Assembly (NCBI GenBank): GCA_948630815.1
Contig: CAPIEU010000002.1
Span: 130,063 to 194,062 of the forward strand
Source of the DNA: an uncultured Clostridia bacterium
GTDB lineage: Bacteria > Bacillota > Clostridia > TANB77 > CAG-508
Length of the DNA stretch: 64,000 bases
Direction of reading: 5' to 3'
The position numbers and the translations under genes were made by a program. Below, in pieces: positions 8,165 through 16,605 of this stretch; the first letter of the stretch is position 1; each line of letters opens with the position of its first letter. The notes below the pieces were generated by a model that made no database searches, was not told where the DNA came from, and saw only the letters and a program-made list of their open reading frames with translations.

Positions 8165-8222
8165 AAATAGTTTAATTATATGCTTGGGAGCGGATTAGCT
8201 AAGCAAAAAAGGAATGAAATAT

Positions 8223-9317
8223 ATGGTTATAGATATGAGTTATTGGACTAAAGTTTCTAAAAGAATTTTTGTACTAATATTAACAATTATAGGAATCTTT
8301 TTAGCATTTAAACTAGCAATATTTTATATGCCTTTTTTAGTTGCGTTTATTATATCTTTGCTAATTGAACCACTTATAAAATTTGTAAGTAAAAAGACAA
8401 GCCTAACAAGAAAAACAAGTGCAATTATAGTATTAATAGTAGTTTCATTAATTCTTATTGGCTTGATTGCCTGGGGAATTACATCAATTATTTCTGAAGC
8501 AACAAATCTTTTACAAGGATTGAATACTTATATAGAATCAGCATATAACCAAGTCCAAAATATTATATCTAACATAGATTTTAATAAACTAAAAATACCA
8601 GAAGAAGTAACAAAAGTAATACAAAATTCACTTTGGGACTTAATTGGAACAGTATCAAATTGGGTTAAAGAATTTCTTACTTCATTAATGGGATTTTTAA
8701 CAGAGATTCCAACCATAGCAATATATATTGGAATATGCTTTGTAGCAATTTATTTTATGTGTACAGATAAATTATATATGATAGATCAAATAGAACACCA
8801 TTTGCCAAAAGAATGGGTAAAAAGAATTTCAAGGCATACAAGAGACTTGATAAGTAGTTTGGGGCATTACTTAAAAGCGGAAGCTACTCTTATTTTAATT
8901 TCATTTTTTGTATCTTTAATAGGTTTATATGTATTCAAATTTATAGGATTAAATATAAAATATCCACTTCTTGCGGCATTAGGGATAGGATTTGTAGATG
9001 CACTTCCAATACTTGGCTCTGGAACTGCAATGATACCTTGGGCTGTCATTTCTGCAGTAAATGGAGATATAAAATTAGCACTTTCAATAATTATACTATG
9101 GGTAATTATGTCTGTAATAAGGCAATTTGCAGAACCAAGAGTAGTAAGTAAACATATAGGAATACATCCAATATTTACATTAATTGCAATGTATACAGGG
9201 TTTAAAGCAATAGGAGTTCTTGGTATGTTTGTTGGACCAATTGTACTTATAATATTAAAAAATATTTTTGCAACAATGATAGATAAAGGAGTAGGAAAAG
9301 CAATTTTTGATAGGTAA
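8223..9317 (+). CDS. AI-2E family transporter / permease
   Basis: A polytopic membrane protein of about 364 residues. Hydrophobic segments are at the N-terminus (three), and after a soluble central region another four to five span the C-terminal half, including GFVDALPILGSGTAMIPW, the signature region of the AI-2E transporter family (PF01594). Members range from quorum-signal exporters to Na+/H+ antiporters and the sporulation protein YtvI, so the substrate is uncertain. I prefer the ATG at 8223, 9 bases after AAGGA; an ATG at 8214 abuts the site. A terminator follows. Confidence 0.85.
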   Translation: MVIDMSYWTKVSKRIFVLILTIIGIFLAFKLAIFYMPFLVAFIISLLIEPLIKFVSKKTSLTRKTSAIIVLIVVSLILIGLIAWGITSIISEATNLLQGLNTYIESAYNQVQNIISNIDFNKLKIPEEVTKVIQNSLWDLIGTVSNWVKEFLTSLMGFLTEIPTIAIYIGICFVAIYFMCTDKLYMIDQIEHHLPKEWVKRISRHTRDLISSLGHYLKAEATLILISFFVSLIGLYVFKFIGLNIKYPLLAALGIGFVDALPILGSGTAMIPWAVISAVNGDIKLALSIIILWVIMSVIRQFAEPRVVSKHIGIHPIFTLIAMYTGFKAIGVLGMFVGPIVLIILKNIFATMIDKGVGKAIFDR

Positions 9318-9329
9318 TATAAAATAGTT

Positions 9330-9364
9330 AAGATGCTCACCCAAAAATACAAGGTGAGCATCTT
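9330..9364. terminator. Terminator between convergent genes
   Basis: AAGATGCTCACC at 9330-9341 pairs with GGTGAGCATCTT at 9353-9364, a perfect 12-bp stem between the permease and the reverse-strand gene. Confidence 0.75.
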
Positions 9365-9370
9365 GCTGGC

Positions 9371-9613
9371 TTAAATAAATCCAGCTTTTTTCAGTGCACT
9401 GGCTAAAGTCGTAGTCAAATGTTTGGAAGAAGAAAATGCGTTTCTTCTTTCAGCTGCCATTCTGGCATAAGCTTCTTCGGGACTTTCCAATCCACAACAA
9501 CCTATAAAATTTTCATCTTTCCAACCGTTACATTCTCTGGTTGAGGGTGTTAAAGCCTTTTCTGCCCGAGGACATGGAATACCACATTCGTAACATATTT
9601 TGTTAATTGCCAT
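9371..9613 (-). CDS. Small cysteine-rich protein of unknown function
   Basis: An 80-residue product with an AGGAGG ribosome-binding site. Five of its six cysteines sit in short pairs (CYECGIPC and CNGW ... CCG), suggesting a metal site. The C-terminal 45 residues would be helical. I do not recognise the family. Codons are richer in G and C than in neighbouring genes. Codon 16 is CGG (9566-9568 on the plus strand), read as Arg in C-P-R-A-E; a +1 shift there would hit a stop within a few codons. It is followed by G. Confidence 0.6.
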   Translation of the reverse strand: MAINKICYECGIPCPRAEKALTPSTRECNGWKDENFIGCCGLESPEEAYARMAAERRNAFSSSKHLTTTLASALKKAGFI

Positions 9614-9693
9614 AAAAATCCTCCTTTGCTACATCAAACAATGTTTACATAAGCAATTATACCATATTAACATAAACAAGTCAAATATAAGAC

Positions 9694-10557
9694 TTACTCT
9701 AGTAACCCCTTAAAAAAATTTTCTGTTGAAATATTGCTAGGACGATTATTCCTTTTTAAGCAATACAAACAATTTATGTTTTTAGTTATATGGTTAACAC
9801 CGCTTTCACAAGAAAGGCTTGCTTTAAAACCTAATTTTTTTATGATATCAATAGAATCTTTACTAATTGCTCCAAAAGGGTATGTAAAAGTATTGGGAGT
9901 ATAATTTGTATTTTTAATAAATTCTTCTTGTAGTTTTTGTAAATCATTAGTTAAAAGTGTTTCATAATCTTCTTTTGTTTCAAATTTCTTTTTCATACAG
10001 CCTTTACGAGTGCCTATAGAATGTAAGTTATATGTATGATTTTGAAATTCTATATTTCCATTACAAATTAGTTCATTTATATCTTTCCAACGTAAATATC
10101 CATAATTTGGATTTGCTTCATCAGTATCTGTAAAAGTATCAGTGTATTTACCAACTATAGAGATAACAGCTTTCATATTATATTTTTTGAGCATTGGTAC
10201 AGCATAACTTAAATTATTATAATGACCATCATCAAAAGTAATAATAATTGGTTTTTCAGGAAGTGGAGAATTTTCATATACATATGATATTAAATCTTGC
10301 ATTGTTATAGAGGTATAACCTCTTTCTTTAATATATACTAAATCTCTTTCTAAGGTATTTGGATGTACGGTATAATCACCGCTTTTAGATTTTAATATAC
10401 TATGATACATAATAATAGGTACTTTAATATAATCTTGATCACTTGCAGCATCTGCATTAACAGTTGTGTAGATATATACACAAGAAAAAGATAGAATAAT
10501 TACTAGCAAACTTGCTATTAAATGATAATTTAATTTAAAAATAATAAATTTTATCAC
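9694..10557 (-). CDS. Polysaccharide deacetylase, NodB domain, membrane-anchored
   Basis: A hydrophobic N-terminal segment (residues 10-30) anchors or exports the protein. The NodB catalytic domain follows, with PIIITFDDGH (the metal-binding TFDDG motif) and FQNHTYNLHSIG (the HxxxH histidine pair). Such enzymes remove acetyl groups from peptidoglycan or other surface N-acetyl sugars. I choose the GTG at 10557, 6 bases after TAGGTG, over the GTG at 10566. It lies directly behind the M23 peptidase gene on the same strand, suggesting a two-gene cell-wall operon. Confidence 0.87.
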   Translation of the reverse strand: MIKFIIFKLNYHLIASLLVIILSFSCVYIYTTVNADAASDQDYIKVPIIMYHSILKSKSGDYTVHPNTLERDLVYIKERGYTSITMQDLISYVYENSPLPEKPIIITFDDGHYNNLSYAVPMLKKYNMKAVISIVGKYTDTFTDTDEANPNYGYLRWKDINELICNGNIEFQNHTYNLHSIGTRKGCMKKKFETKEDYETLLTNDLQKLQEEFIKNTNYTPNTFTYPFGAISKDSIDIIKKLGFKASLSCESGVNHITKNINCLYCLKRNNRPSNISTENFFKGLLE

Positions 10558-10566
10558 AGTACACAC

Positions 10567-11652
10567 CTACTCACTAACAACAGGATCTATAATATCATAT
10601 TTTCTTGTATAATCTTTTGTATCATTATTTTCTCTTACTACTTCACTTTTATTTTTTCTTAAAAATTCAATAATTTGATAAACATCTATCCAAATTTGAT
10701 TTACACCATCTTTTTGACATTCATCAAAAATTAATTGCATTCCAAAATGTAAGTGGGGAATATTAATGTTATTTACATTTTCTTTTGTACTATATCCAGT
10801 CATACCAAGATAGCCGATAACATCTCCAGCTTTAACAGTTTTACCCTCATACATATCAGTATTATAAGGGTGGTCTTTTCTAAGATGTGCATAGTAATAG
10901 TACCTTTTTTTATCCATACTTCTAATACCAATTCTCCAACCACCATACTGGTTCCAACCAAGAGCTTCAACAGTACCACTTTCTACTGCAATAATAGGAG
11001 TACCAATACTTCCCATAAGGTCATTTCCAAGATGTACTCTTTTAAAGCCATATGAACGAGCATTACCAAAATCATCATAATGATTAAAACTATAATTTTT
11101 AGCAATAGGTAAGAATGCTTTTACTCCATATTTTTTGGTAAAAGTTTTAGCTTCAGTTCCAGCATCACTTGGGAGTTCTACTTCATATTCACCAACAAAT
11201 TCATGTAAAATTGCATCATAGCTTTCATAGTAATAATTATAGTTTTTTAAATCTTTAGTTAATTCTTCCATTGTAGCTCCATTTTTTAATTTGTCTGTTA
11301 AAGAAATTAAATCATTTTGCTTAAATTTTTTAAAATTGCCACCATATTTACAAGCAAGATATGAAAGAAGTTCAATCCAATTATATTTCACAGGTTCATT
11401 ATTATTATGAGAATTTATATCAAATTTAGAGGTTTTATCTAATACATCATATGTAACATTAAAATCTACCCATTTAATATATTTTTTCTTTTCTTCTTGT
11501 ATCTCATTATTATTCCAGATTAAATTGTTAGAGTTAGCAGGAAGACTAAAAGGGTATATAAATGAAACTAAAACAATAGATGCAATTATAATAATACATA
11601 CACTTACAAAAATTATATATGATTTATTTATTTTAATAGATTTTATAAACAA
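10567..11652 (-). CDS. Membrane-anchored M23 (LytM) family metallopeptidase
   Basis: A 361-residue protein with one N-terminal transmembrane segment and an extracellular domain ending in a LytM/M23 fold: HLGNDLMGSIGTPI (HxxxD zinc ligands), WRIGIRS, YYYYAHL and PHLHFGM (HxH ligand and catalytic pair). M23 enzymes cut peptide cross-bridges in peptidoglycan. All ligands are present, so it should be active. The start is a TTG at 11652, 8 bases behind GAGGTG. The NodB deacetylase gene follows directly, and the two probably act together in wall remodelling. Confidence 0.9.
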   Translation of the reverse strand: MFIKSIKINKSYIIFVSVCIIIIASIVLVSFIYPFSLPANSNNLIWNNNEIQEEKKKYIKWVDFNVTYDVLDKTSKFDINSHNNNEPVKYNWIELLSYLACKYGGNFKKFKQNDLISLTDKLKNGATMEELTKDLKNYNYYYESYDAILHEFVGEYEVELPSDAGTEAKTFTKKYGVKAFLPIAKNYSFNHYDDFGNARSYGFKRVHLGNDLMGSIGTPIIAVESGTVEALGWNQYGGWRIGIRSMDKKRYYYYAHLRKDHPYNTDMYEGKTVKAGDVIGYLGMTGYSTKENVNNINIPHLHFGMQLIFDECQKDGVNQIWIDVYQIIEFLRKNKSEVVRENNDTKDYTRKYDIIDPVVSE

Positions 11653-11768
11653 CTAAAATTCACCTCGTAATATATATATTAAAAAAATAGGTATATATTC
11701 TTTTTTGTTTACAAATGTAAACTGATATGATACTATTTTTATGAAAATTAAAAATATGGGGTATTAAT

Positions 11769-12659
11769 ATGGAAGAAAAAATATTAGAATTTTATAGAAA
11801 AACAAGTACTTATACAGATTTAGGATATTACAAAGAATTTGCACAAAAATTACCTGATGATATTGAAGAATTATGTTTTTTACAAAGAATGCAAATAATT
11901 CATCCAGTAGCATTTATTGATAAAACTATTAGAACAAAAAATAATTGCTTTTGGGGAGATATGACAAAAGTGCCAGATACAAGACTTGAATATGAAGACG
12001 ATATTTATCCAACTGCACAAAGTGTGATTGCTGAATTATTAAGAAAAAATCCTAATTATGATATAAAAAGGGAAGCAAAAGATAAAGTACATATTACTTG
12101 TAGAGGACAAGCAATACTACTTGCAAGTATACTAAAAGCAAAAGGAATTCCTGCAAGGGCAAGAAGCGGATATGCAGAATATATACATTATGACGGAATT
12201 TATTATGACCATTGGATTACGGAATATTTTGATAAAAAAGAATATAGATGGAAATTAGTAGATGCAGATGAACATTGTCCAGATCACGAAATGGGATTTG
12301 ATTTAAATGATATTCCATATGATAAATTCTTATTTGGTGCAGAGGCGTATTTAGGAATAAGAGAAAATAGATATAAAGAAGAAACGATTTGGTATGCTTC
12401 TGATCCGGTTACTTTAGGATTAAAAGCTAGTATAAGAGGATTGTTTTTTGATTTTCATTCATTAATGAATGATGAAATAATATTTTTACATATGCCTAAA
12501 TATATAAGAAATAAAAATTTTGAACTGACAGAAGAAGAATATAAAGAATTAGATGATTTGGCAATATTAATGTTAAAGCCAAATGAAAATTTTGATAAAT
12601 TATATGAAATTTGGGAAAATACACCTAAATATAGAATTATGTCTGGGGCACTAAATTAG
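11769..12659 (+). CDS. Transglutaminase-like domain protein
   Basis: A 296-residue soluble protein with the transglutaminase-like (PF01841) triad. The cysteine is in ITCRGQAILLASILKAKGIPARARSGY, the histidine in YDHWITEYF, and the aspartate in KLVDADEHC. Bacterial members act as thiol proteases or amide-processing enzymes. There is no signal peptide, so it is probably cytosolic. The C-terminal 100 residues are not recognised. Transcription is divergent from the M23 peptidase gene. Confidence 0.85.
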   Translation: MEEKILEFYRKTSTYTDLGYYKEFAQKLPDDIEELCFLQRMQIIHPVAFIDKTIRTKNNCFWGDMTKVPDTRLEYEDDIYPTAQSVIAELLRKNPNYDIKREAKDKVHITCRGQAILLASILKAKGIPARARSGYAEYIHYDGIYYDHWITEYFDKKEYRWKLVDADEHCPDHEMGFDLNDIPYDKFLFGAEAYLGIRENRYKEETIWYASDPVTLGLKASIRGLFFDFHSLMNDEIIFLHMPKYIRNKNFELTEEEYKELDDLAILMLKPNENFDKLYEIWENTPKYRIMSGALN

Positions 12660-12730
12660 ATTCTAAATAAAAAAGTTTTATTTTTGAAATAAATGTGCTA
12701 TACTATTTATAGTATGAGGAGGAATTCTAA

Positions 12731-13036
12731 ATGGAAAAAAAATTAAATAATTTGCCATATTCTTTTCAGGAGGACATAAAAAAAGCAACTAAGATATTGA
12801 AGGAAAATGGTGCAAAAGAAGTATTTATTTTTGGTTCTATTGCTAATGGAAAATTTAATGAAAATTCAGATATAGATATTGCAGTTAAAGGATTAAAAGA
12901 GAATGATTTTTATAGGATTGCAAGTATATTAATGTTTGAATTGGAAAATGAATTTGATCTTATAGATTTAGATGATAAAGAAAACCGTTTTTCGCAAATG
13001 CTACTAAAAATTGGAGGGCTATTAAAAATTGGATAA
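12731..13036 (+). CDS. mntA: MntA-type nucleotidyltransferase antitoxin
   Basis: This 101-residue minimal nucleotidyltransferase carries the signature G35-S36-x10-D47-I-D49 (FGSIANGKFNENSDIDI), which binds metal and ATP. In characterised HepT/MntA pairs the enzyme adds AMP units to a tyrosine of the HEPN RNase and switches it off. It starts 8 bases after a GAGGAGG site and overlaps the toxin gene by 8 bases, so the two are translationally coupled. Confidence 0.87.
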   Translation: MEKKLNNLPYSFQEDIKKATKILKENGAKEVFIFGSIANGKFNENSDIDIAVKGLKENDFYRIASILMFELENEFDLIDLDDKENRFSQMLLKIGGLLKIG

Positions 13037-13481
13037 TTTAATTAAAGAACAAATCAAATTTAAAATAAATGATATTGATAAATTATTTTTAGAATATGAT
13101 TTAATATTTAAAAAGATAGAGGCACAAAAACCAGATTTATTTGATATGACTATATTAGGTAGTGTTTTACATTCCTTTTATAATGGTTTAGAAAATGTTT
13201 TTGAAATAATTGCAAAGAATATAGATAATAATGTACCTATAGGAAATAAGACACATCAAGAATTGTTACATCAAATGGCAAGTGAAAATGGTACAAGAAG
13301 CGAAATTATTAACAAAGAACTATATTTAAAATTAAGAGAATATGCAACATTTAGGCATTTTTATAGACATGCATATTCTTTTCAATTAAATTGGGAAAAA
13401 ATGAAACCATTGGTAGATAATATACAGGATGTTTGGGATGAAGTTAGAAAAACACTATTAGACTTTTTGAGTTATAATTAG
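13029..13481 (+). CDS. hepT: HepT-type HEPN RNase toxin
   Basis: A 150-residue all-helical protein with the HEPN active site R109-x4-H114-x-Y116 (RHFYRHAY) near the C-terminus. In this family the Arg and His cut RNA, and the Tyr is the residue AMPylated by MntA. Start and stop overlap the mntA reading frame as in known pairs. With toxN this is the second RNase-based toxin system within 7 kb, consistent with a role against phage or plasmids. Confidence 0.87.
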   Translation: MDNLIKEQIKFKINDIDKLFLEYDLIFKKIEAQKPDLFDMTILGSVLHSFYNGLENVFEIIAKNIDNNVPIGNKTHQELLHQMASENGTRSEIINKELYLKLREYATFRHFYRHAYSFQLNWEKMKPLVDNIQDVWDEVRKTLLDFLSYN

Positions 13482-13495
13482 TACTTAAATGTGAT

Positions 13496-13536
13496 AATAC
13501 TACAGCTATTTACAAATATATTTAGCTGTGGTATTC
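13496..13536 (+). terminator. Terminator after hepT
   Basis: AATACTACAGCTA pairs with TAGCTGTGGTATT with one mismatch, followed by a T-rich run. Confidence 0.6.
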
Positions 13537-13551
13537 TTTTTATGTAATAAT

Positions 13552-13694
13552 GTTACAATTCACAGTTATTTCTTAAAATCCGCTTCATCTTGCAGGAGGT
13601 AGGGCATTTTTATTTTTCTCTCAGGTTTCGAAAAATAAAAAGCACTACCTCCACGTGAAGCTACTTTGTACTATAAATAACTGTAAATAGTAAC
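13552..13694. repeat. 143-bp imperfect inverted-repeat element before recG
   Basis: Nested complementary arms run through the whole interval: GTTAC/GTAAC at the ends, ACAGTTATTT (13562-13571) with AAATAACTGT (13675-13684), CGCTTCA with TGAAGC, GGAGGTAG with CTACCTCC, and TATTTTTC with GAAAAATA around the centre. No protein is encoded. It ends only 12 bases before the recG ribosome-binding site. It resembles a miniature inverted-repeat element or a long leader hairpin. Confidence 0.6.
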
Positions 13695-13720
13695 ATAACA
13701 ATAAAAAAGGAGATAATTAA

Positions 13721-15773
13721 GTGGTAGATTTAAACCAAGATGTAAAGTATGTAAAAGGTGTTGGACCTAATAGAGTTGTATTACTAAATAGATTAGGTAT
13801 TTATACATTAAAAGATTTAATTACATATTATCCAAGAGAACATGAAGATAGGAGTAAACCTATTAATATAGAAGATACTTGTGATGGAGAAGAGGTTTTA
13901 ATAGAAGCAGTTTGCACATCAAGAGTTAATGAAATTCGTACACGAAAAAAGAATATGACTATATATAAACTAATTGTAAGAGATGATACAGGTTCAATGG
14001 TTATAACTTGGTATAACCAAAAATATTTAAGACAAAGATTTAAGCTAGGTGAAAAATACAGTTTCTATGGAAAAATTGTAAAAAAGAATGGTGTAACTGA
14101 AATGGTTTCACCTACATTTGATGAAGCAGGTAAAACAAAAAATACTGGAAAAATTATACCTATATATCCATTAACATATAGTTTATCACAAAACAGTATT
14201 AGGCAAATAATTGAAAATGGTTTAAATCTTGCAAAAAATACTTTAGAGGAAAAGTTACCATCTTATTTATTAGAAGAATATAAACTAAGAGATATAAATT
14301 CAAGTATAAATAGTATACATTTTCCAAATGATTTTAAAGATTTTGAAGAAGCAAGAAAAAGATTAGTTTTTGAAGAATTACTTAGTATGCAACTAGCATT
14401 ACTTAGCATAAAAAATATGAATATACAAGAAGAAACAGGAATTAAGTTTGATGAACAGGTAAAAATGTCTTCAGTAATAAATACGCTTCCATTTAGGCTA
14501 ACAAAAGCACAATTACGTGTTTTAGAAGAAATAGATAGAGATATGGAATCTTCTAAACCAATGAATAGATTACTACAAGGAGATGTTGGATCACGGAAAA
14601 ACAGTTGTTGCAATAATTGCAGCATATAAAGCAGTAAAAAGTGGGTATCAAATGGCTATTATGGCACCAACTGCAATTTTGGCTAATCAACATATGGAGG
14701 AATTTAGCAAAATCTTAAATGAATTTGGAATTAAATGTGAATTATTAATTAGTGGAATAACTAAAAAGAAAAAAGAAGATATTTTACAAAGACTAGAAAA
14801 TGGAGAAATTGATGTATTAATTGGAACTCATGCAATATTAGAAGAAAATGTTGTATTTAAAAATCTAGGTTTAGTTGTAACAGATGAGCAACATAGGTTT
14901 GGAGTAAGGCAAAGAAAAATTATATCTAAAAAAGGAAACAATCCAGATGTATTAGTAATGACAGCAACACCAATTCCACGTACACTTGCACTTATATTAT
15001 ATGGAGACCTAGATATATCTATTATTGATGAACTTCCACCAAATAGAAAAAAGATAGATACCATAGCAGTTACAAAAGGATTAACCGATAGGGTAAATAA
15101 TTTTATAAAAAAACAAATAGATGAAGGAAGACAATGCTATATTGTGTGCCCACTTGTAGAAGAAAATGAAGAAATGGACTTAAAATCTGTAATAGAACTT
15201 GCAGAACTTTATAAAAATGAAGTGTTTAGTGATTATAAAGTAGAATATTTACATGGAAAAATGAGACCAAAAGAAAAAGATGCTATAATGGAGGAATTTA
15301 AACAAGGAAATATAGATATTTTAATATCTACAACTGTAATAGAAGTAGGAGTTAATGTTCCAAATGCAAGTATTATGGTAGTTGAAAATGCAGAAAGGTT
15401 TGGTCTTGCACAGTTACACCAATTAAGAGGAAGAGTTGGAAGAGGGGAATATAAATCATATTGTATTTTGAAATATCAAGGAAATTCTGAAACTATAAGA
15501 GAACGTATGAAAGTAATGCAAGATACAAATGATGGTTTTGTAATTTCAGAAAAGGATTTAGAGTTAAGAGGTTCAGGAGAATTTTTTGGAACAAAACAGC
15601 ATGGACTACCAGAATTTAAAATAGCAAATCTATTTCAAGATATGCCAATGTTAAAACAAGTACAAAGTGTAGCATATAAAATTCTACAAAAAGACCCAAA
15701 ACTAGAGACGAAAGAGAACGAAAAACTACGAAAAATGACGAAAGAAAAGTTTGAAAATAGGCTAGAAATATAA
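13721..15773 (+). CDS. recG: ATP-dependent DNA helicase RecG, split by a +1 shift at CGG
   Basis: RecG unwinds and remodels stalled replication forks and Holliday junctions. The first part (GTG start at 13721 behind AAAGGAG) has the wedge/OB region. The second part has helicase motifs including DEQHRFG, TATPIPRTLAL and QLRGRVGR. The frame changes at CGG 14594-14596, codon 292, inside Walker A. Zero frame reads GDVGSRKNSC and soon stops at 14629. Skipping the C gives GDVGS-G-KTVVA and a normal product of 683 residues. The glycine is the invariant P-loop glycine, so CGG cannot be read as Arg in an active enzyme. No other lesion is visible. Confidence 0.92.
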
Positions 15774-15884
15774 GGAAAAATATTGCATTTATTTACATAT
15801 TGTGGTAATATTTATTATGTTCACTATAAACAATTGTATAAAAAAGTAGCCTCAAATATTTTGGACTACAGAGAGGAGAATTAT

Positions 15885-16361
15885 ATGCGGAAAAGGACAC
15901 AAAAAGAAGTAATAGCATTGGGACGAGTTGAGAGTATATTTAGGGAGTTGAATCTTGACAAAAATAATGAAGGATATGTTCCGCTTTTAGATGTAATCAT
16001 TTATGCTTGTGCATTTCCTGAAGAAGAACTTGTAAAAGTAGTAGAAACTTTGTCAATTGAAAATTACTACCTTGGAATTAGGTTTTTAGACAGTAAAACT
16101 GGAAATAAAACTGAAGCTCTGTATGCGGCAATGGTTCATACCATTAAAGCTACAATCGAATCGGGAGATGATGAAGATTTAAAAAATCTTGAACTTGACA
16201 AAATGAAAGTCATTTTGGAAGGAAAAAGAGGAGAAGATCTTGAAAAAGCATTACTAGCTGAAATTGGCGAGAAATATCACCAATATTCAAATGATGAAAA
16301 GATTACATTATTTTTCGTAAAAAAAATTCTTAAAGTTATTAAAGACGAGACGTGGCCATAG
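15885..16361 (+). CDS. Uncharacterised 158-residue protein, CGG as second codon
   Basis: The ATG at 15885 follows a GAGAGGAG site; the longer upstream frame lacks one. The soluble, mostly helical product (VIALGRVESIFRELNLD ... GYVPLLDVIIYACAFPEE) belongs to no family I recognise. Codon 2 is CGG followed by A. A +1 shift would end translation after seven more codons, so CGG must be read in frame here if the start is right. Base usage is more GC-rich than recG. A hairpin with AAAGACG and CGTCTTT arms plus a T-run follows the stop (about 16342-16377) and probably terminates it. Confidence 0.6.
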   Translation: MRKRTQKEVIALGRVESIFRELNLDKNNEGYVPLLDVIIYACAFPEEELVKVVETLSIENYYLGIRFLDSKTGNKTEALYAAMVHTIKATIESGDDEDLKNLELDKMKVILEGKRGEDLEKALLAEIGEKYHQYSNDEKITLFFVKKILKVIKDETWP

Positions 16362-16411
16362 ATGCTGCGTCTTTTTCTTATAAATAGGACAGTAACTTTA
16401 GTGGTGAAATT

Positions 16412-16435
16412 TATTGCAAACGATGTAGGGGCGAG
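16412..16435 (+). repeat. Left copy of a 24-bp direct repeat flanking the R-M gene
   Basis: The 24 bases from TATTGCAAACG to GGGGCGAG are identical to 19438-19461 on the other side of the MmeI-like gene. Downstream, GGGAGGACTTCGTGTCCGCCC (about 16495-16515) can form a hairpin, as in REP-like intergenic elements. The rest of 16362-16605 shows no gene. Confidence 0.75.
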
Positions 16436-16605
16436 GCTTGCTTTTGGCAAGAATGAAAAATGAATAGTGAATAATGAATAATATAATCATGTATGGGAGG
16501 ACTTCGTGTCCGCCCAATTTTATAAAGTAAAATATTATTATATAACACAAAAGTATATAAGTATGATATAATCATAGGCAAAAGAGAAAAACAAGGAGTA
16601 AATAA

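Noticed and set aside
14583..15773. A separate helicase gene starting at ATG 14583
   Set aside because: That ATG has no ribosome-binding site and lies inside Walker A of recG. The two parts join perfectly when one C is skipped.
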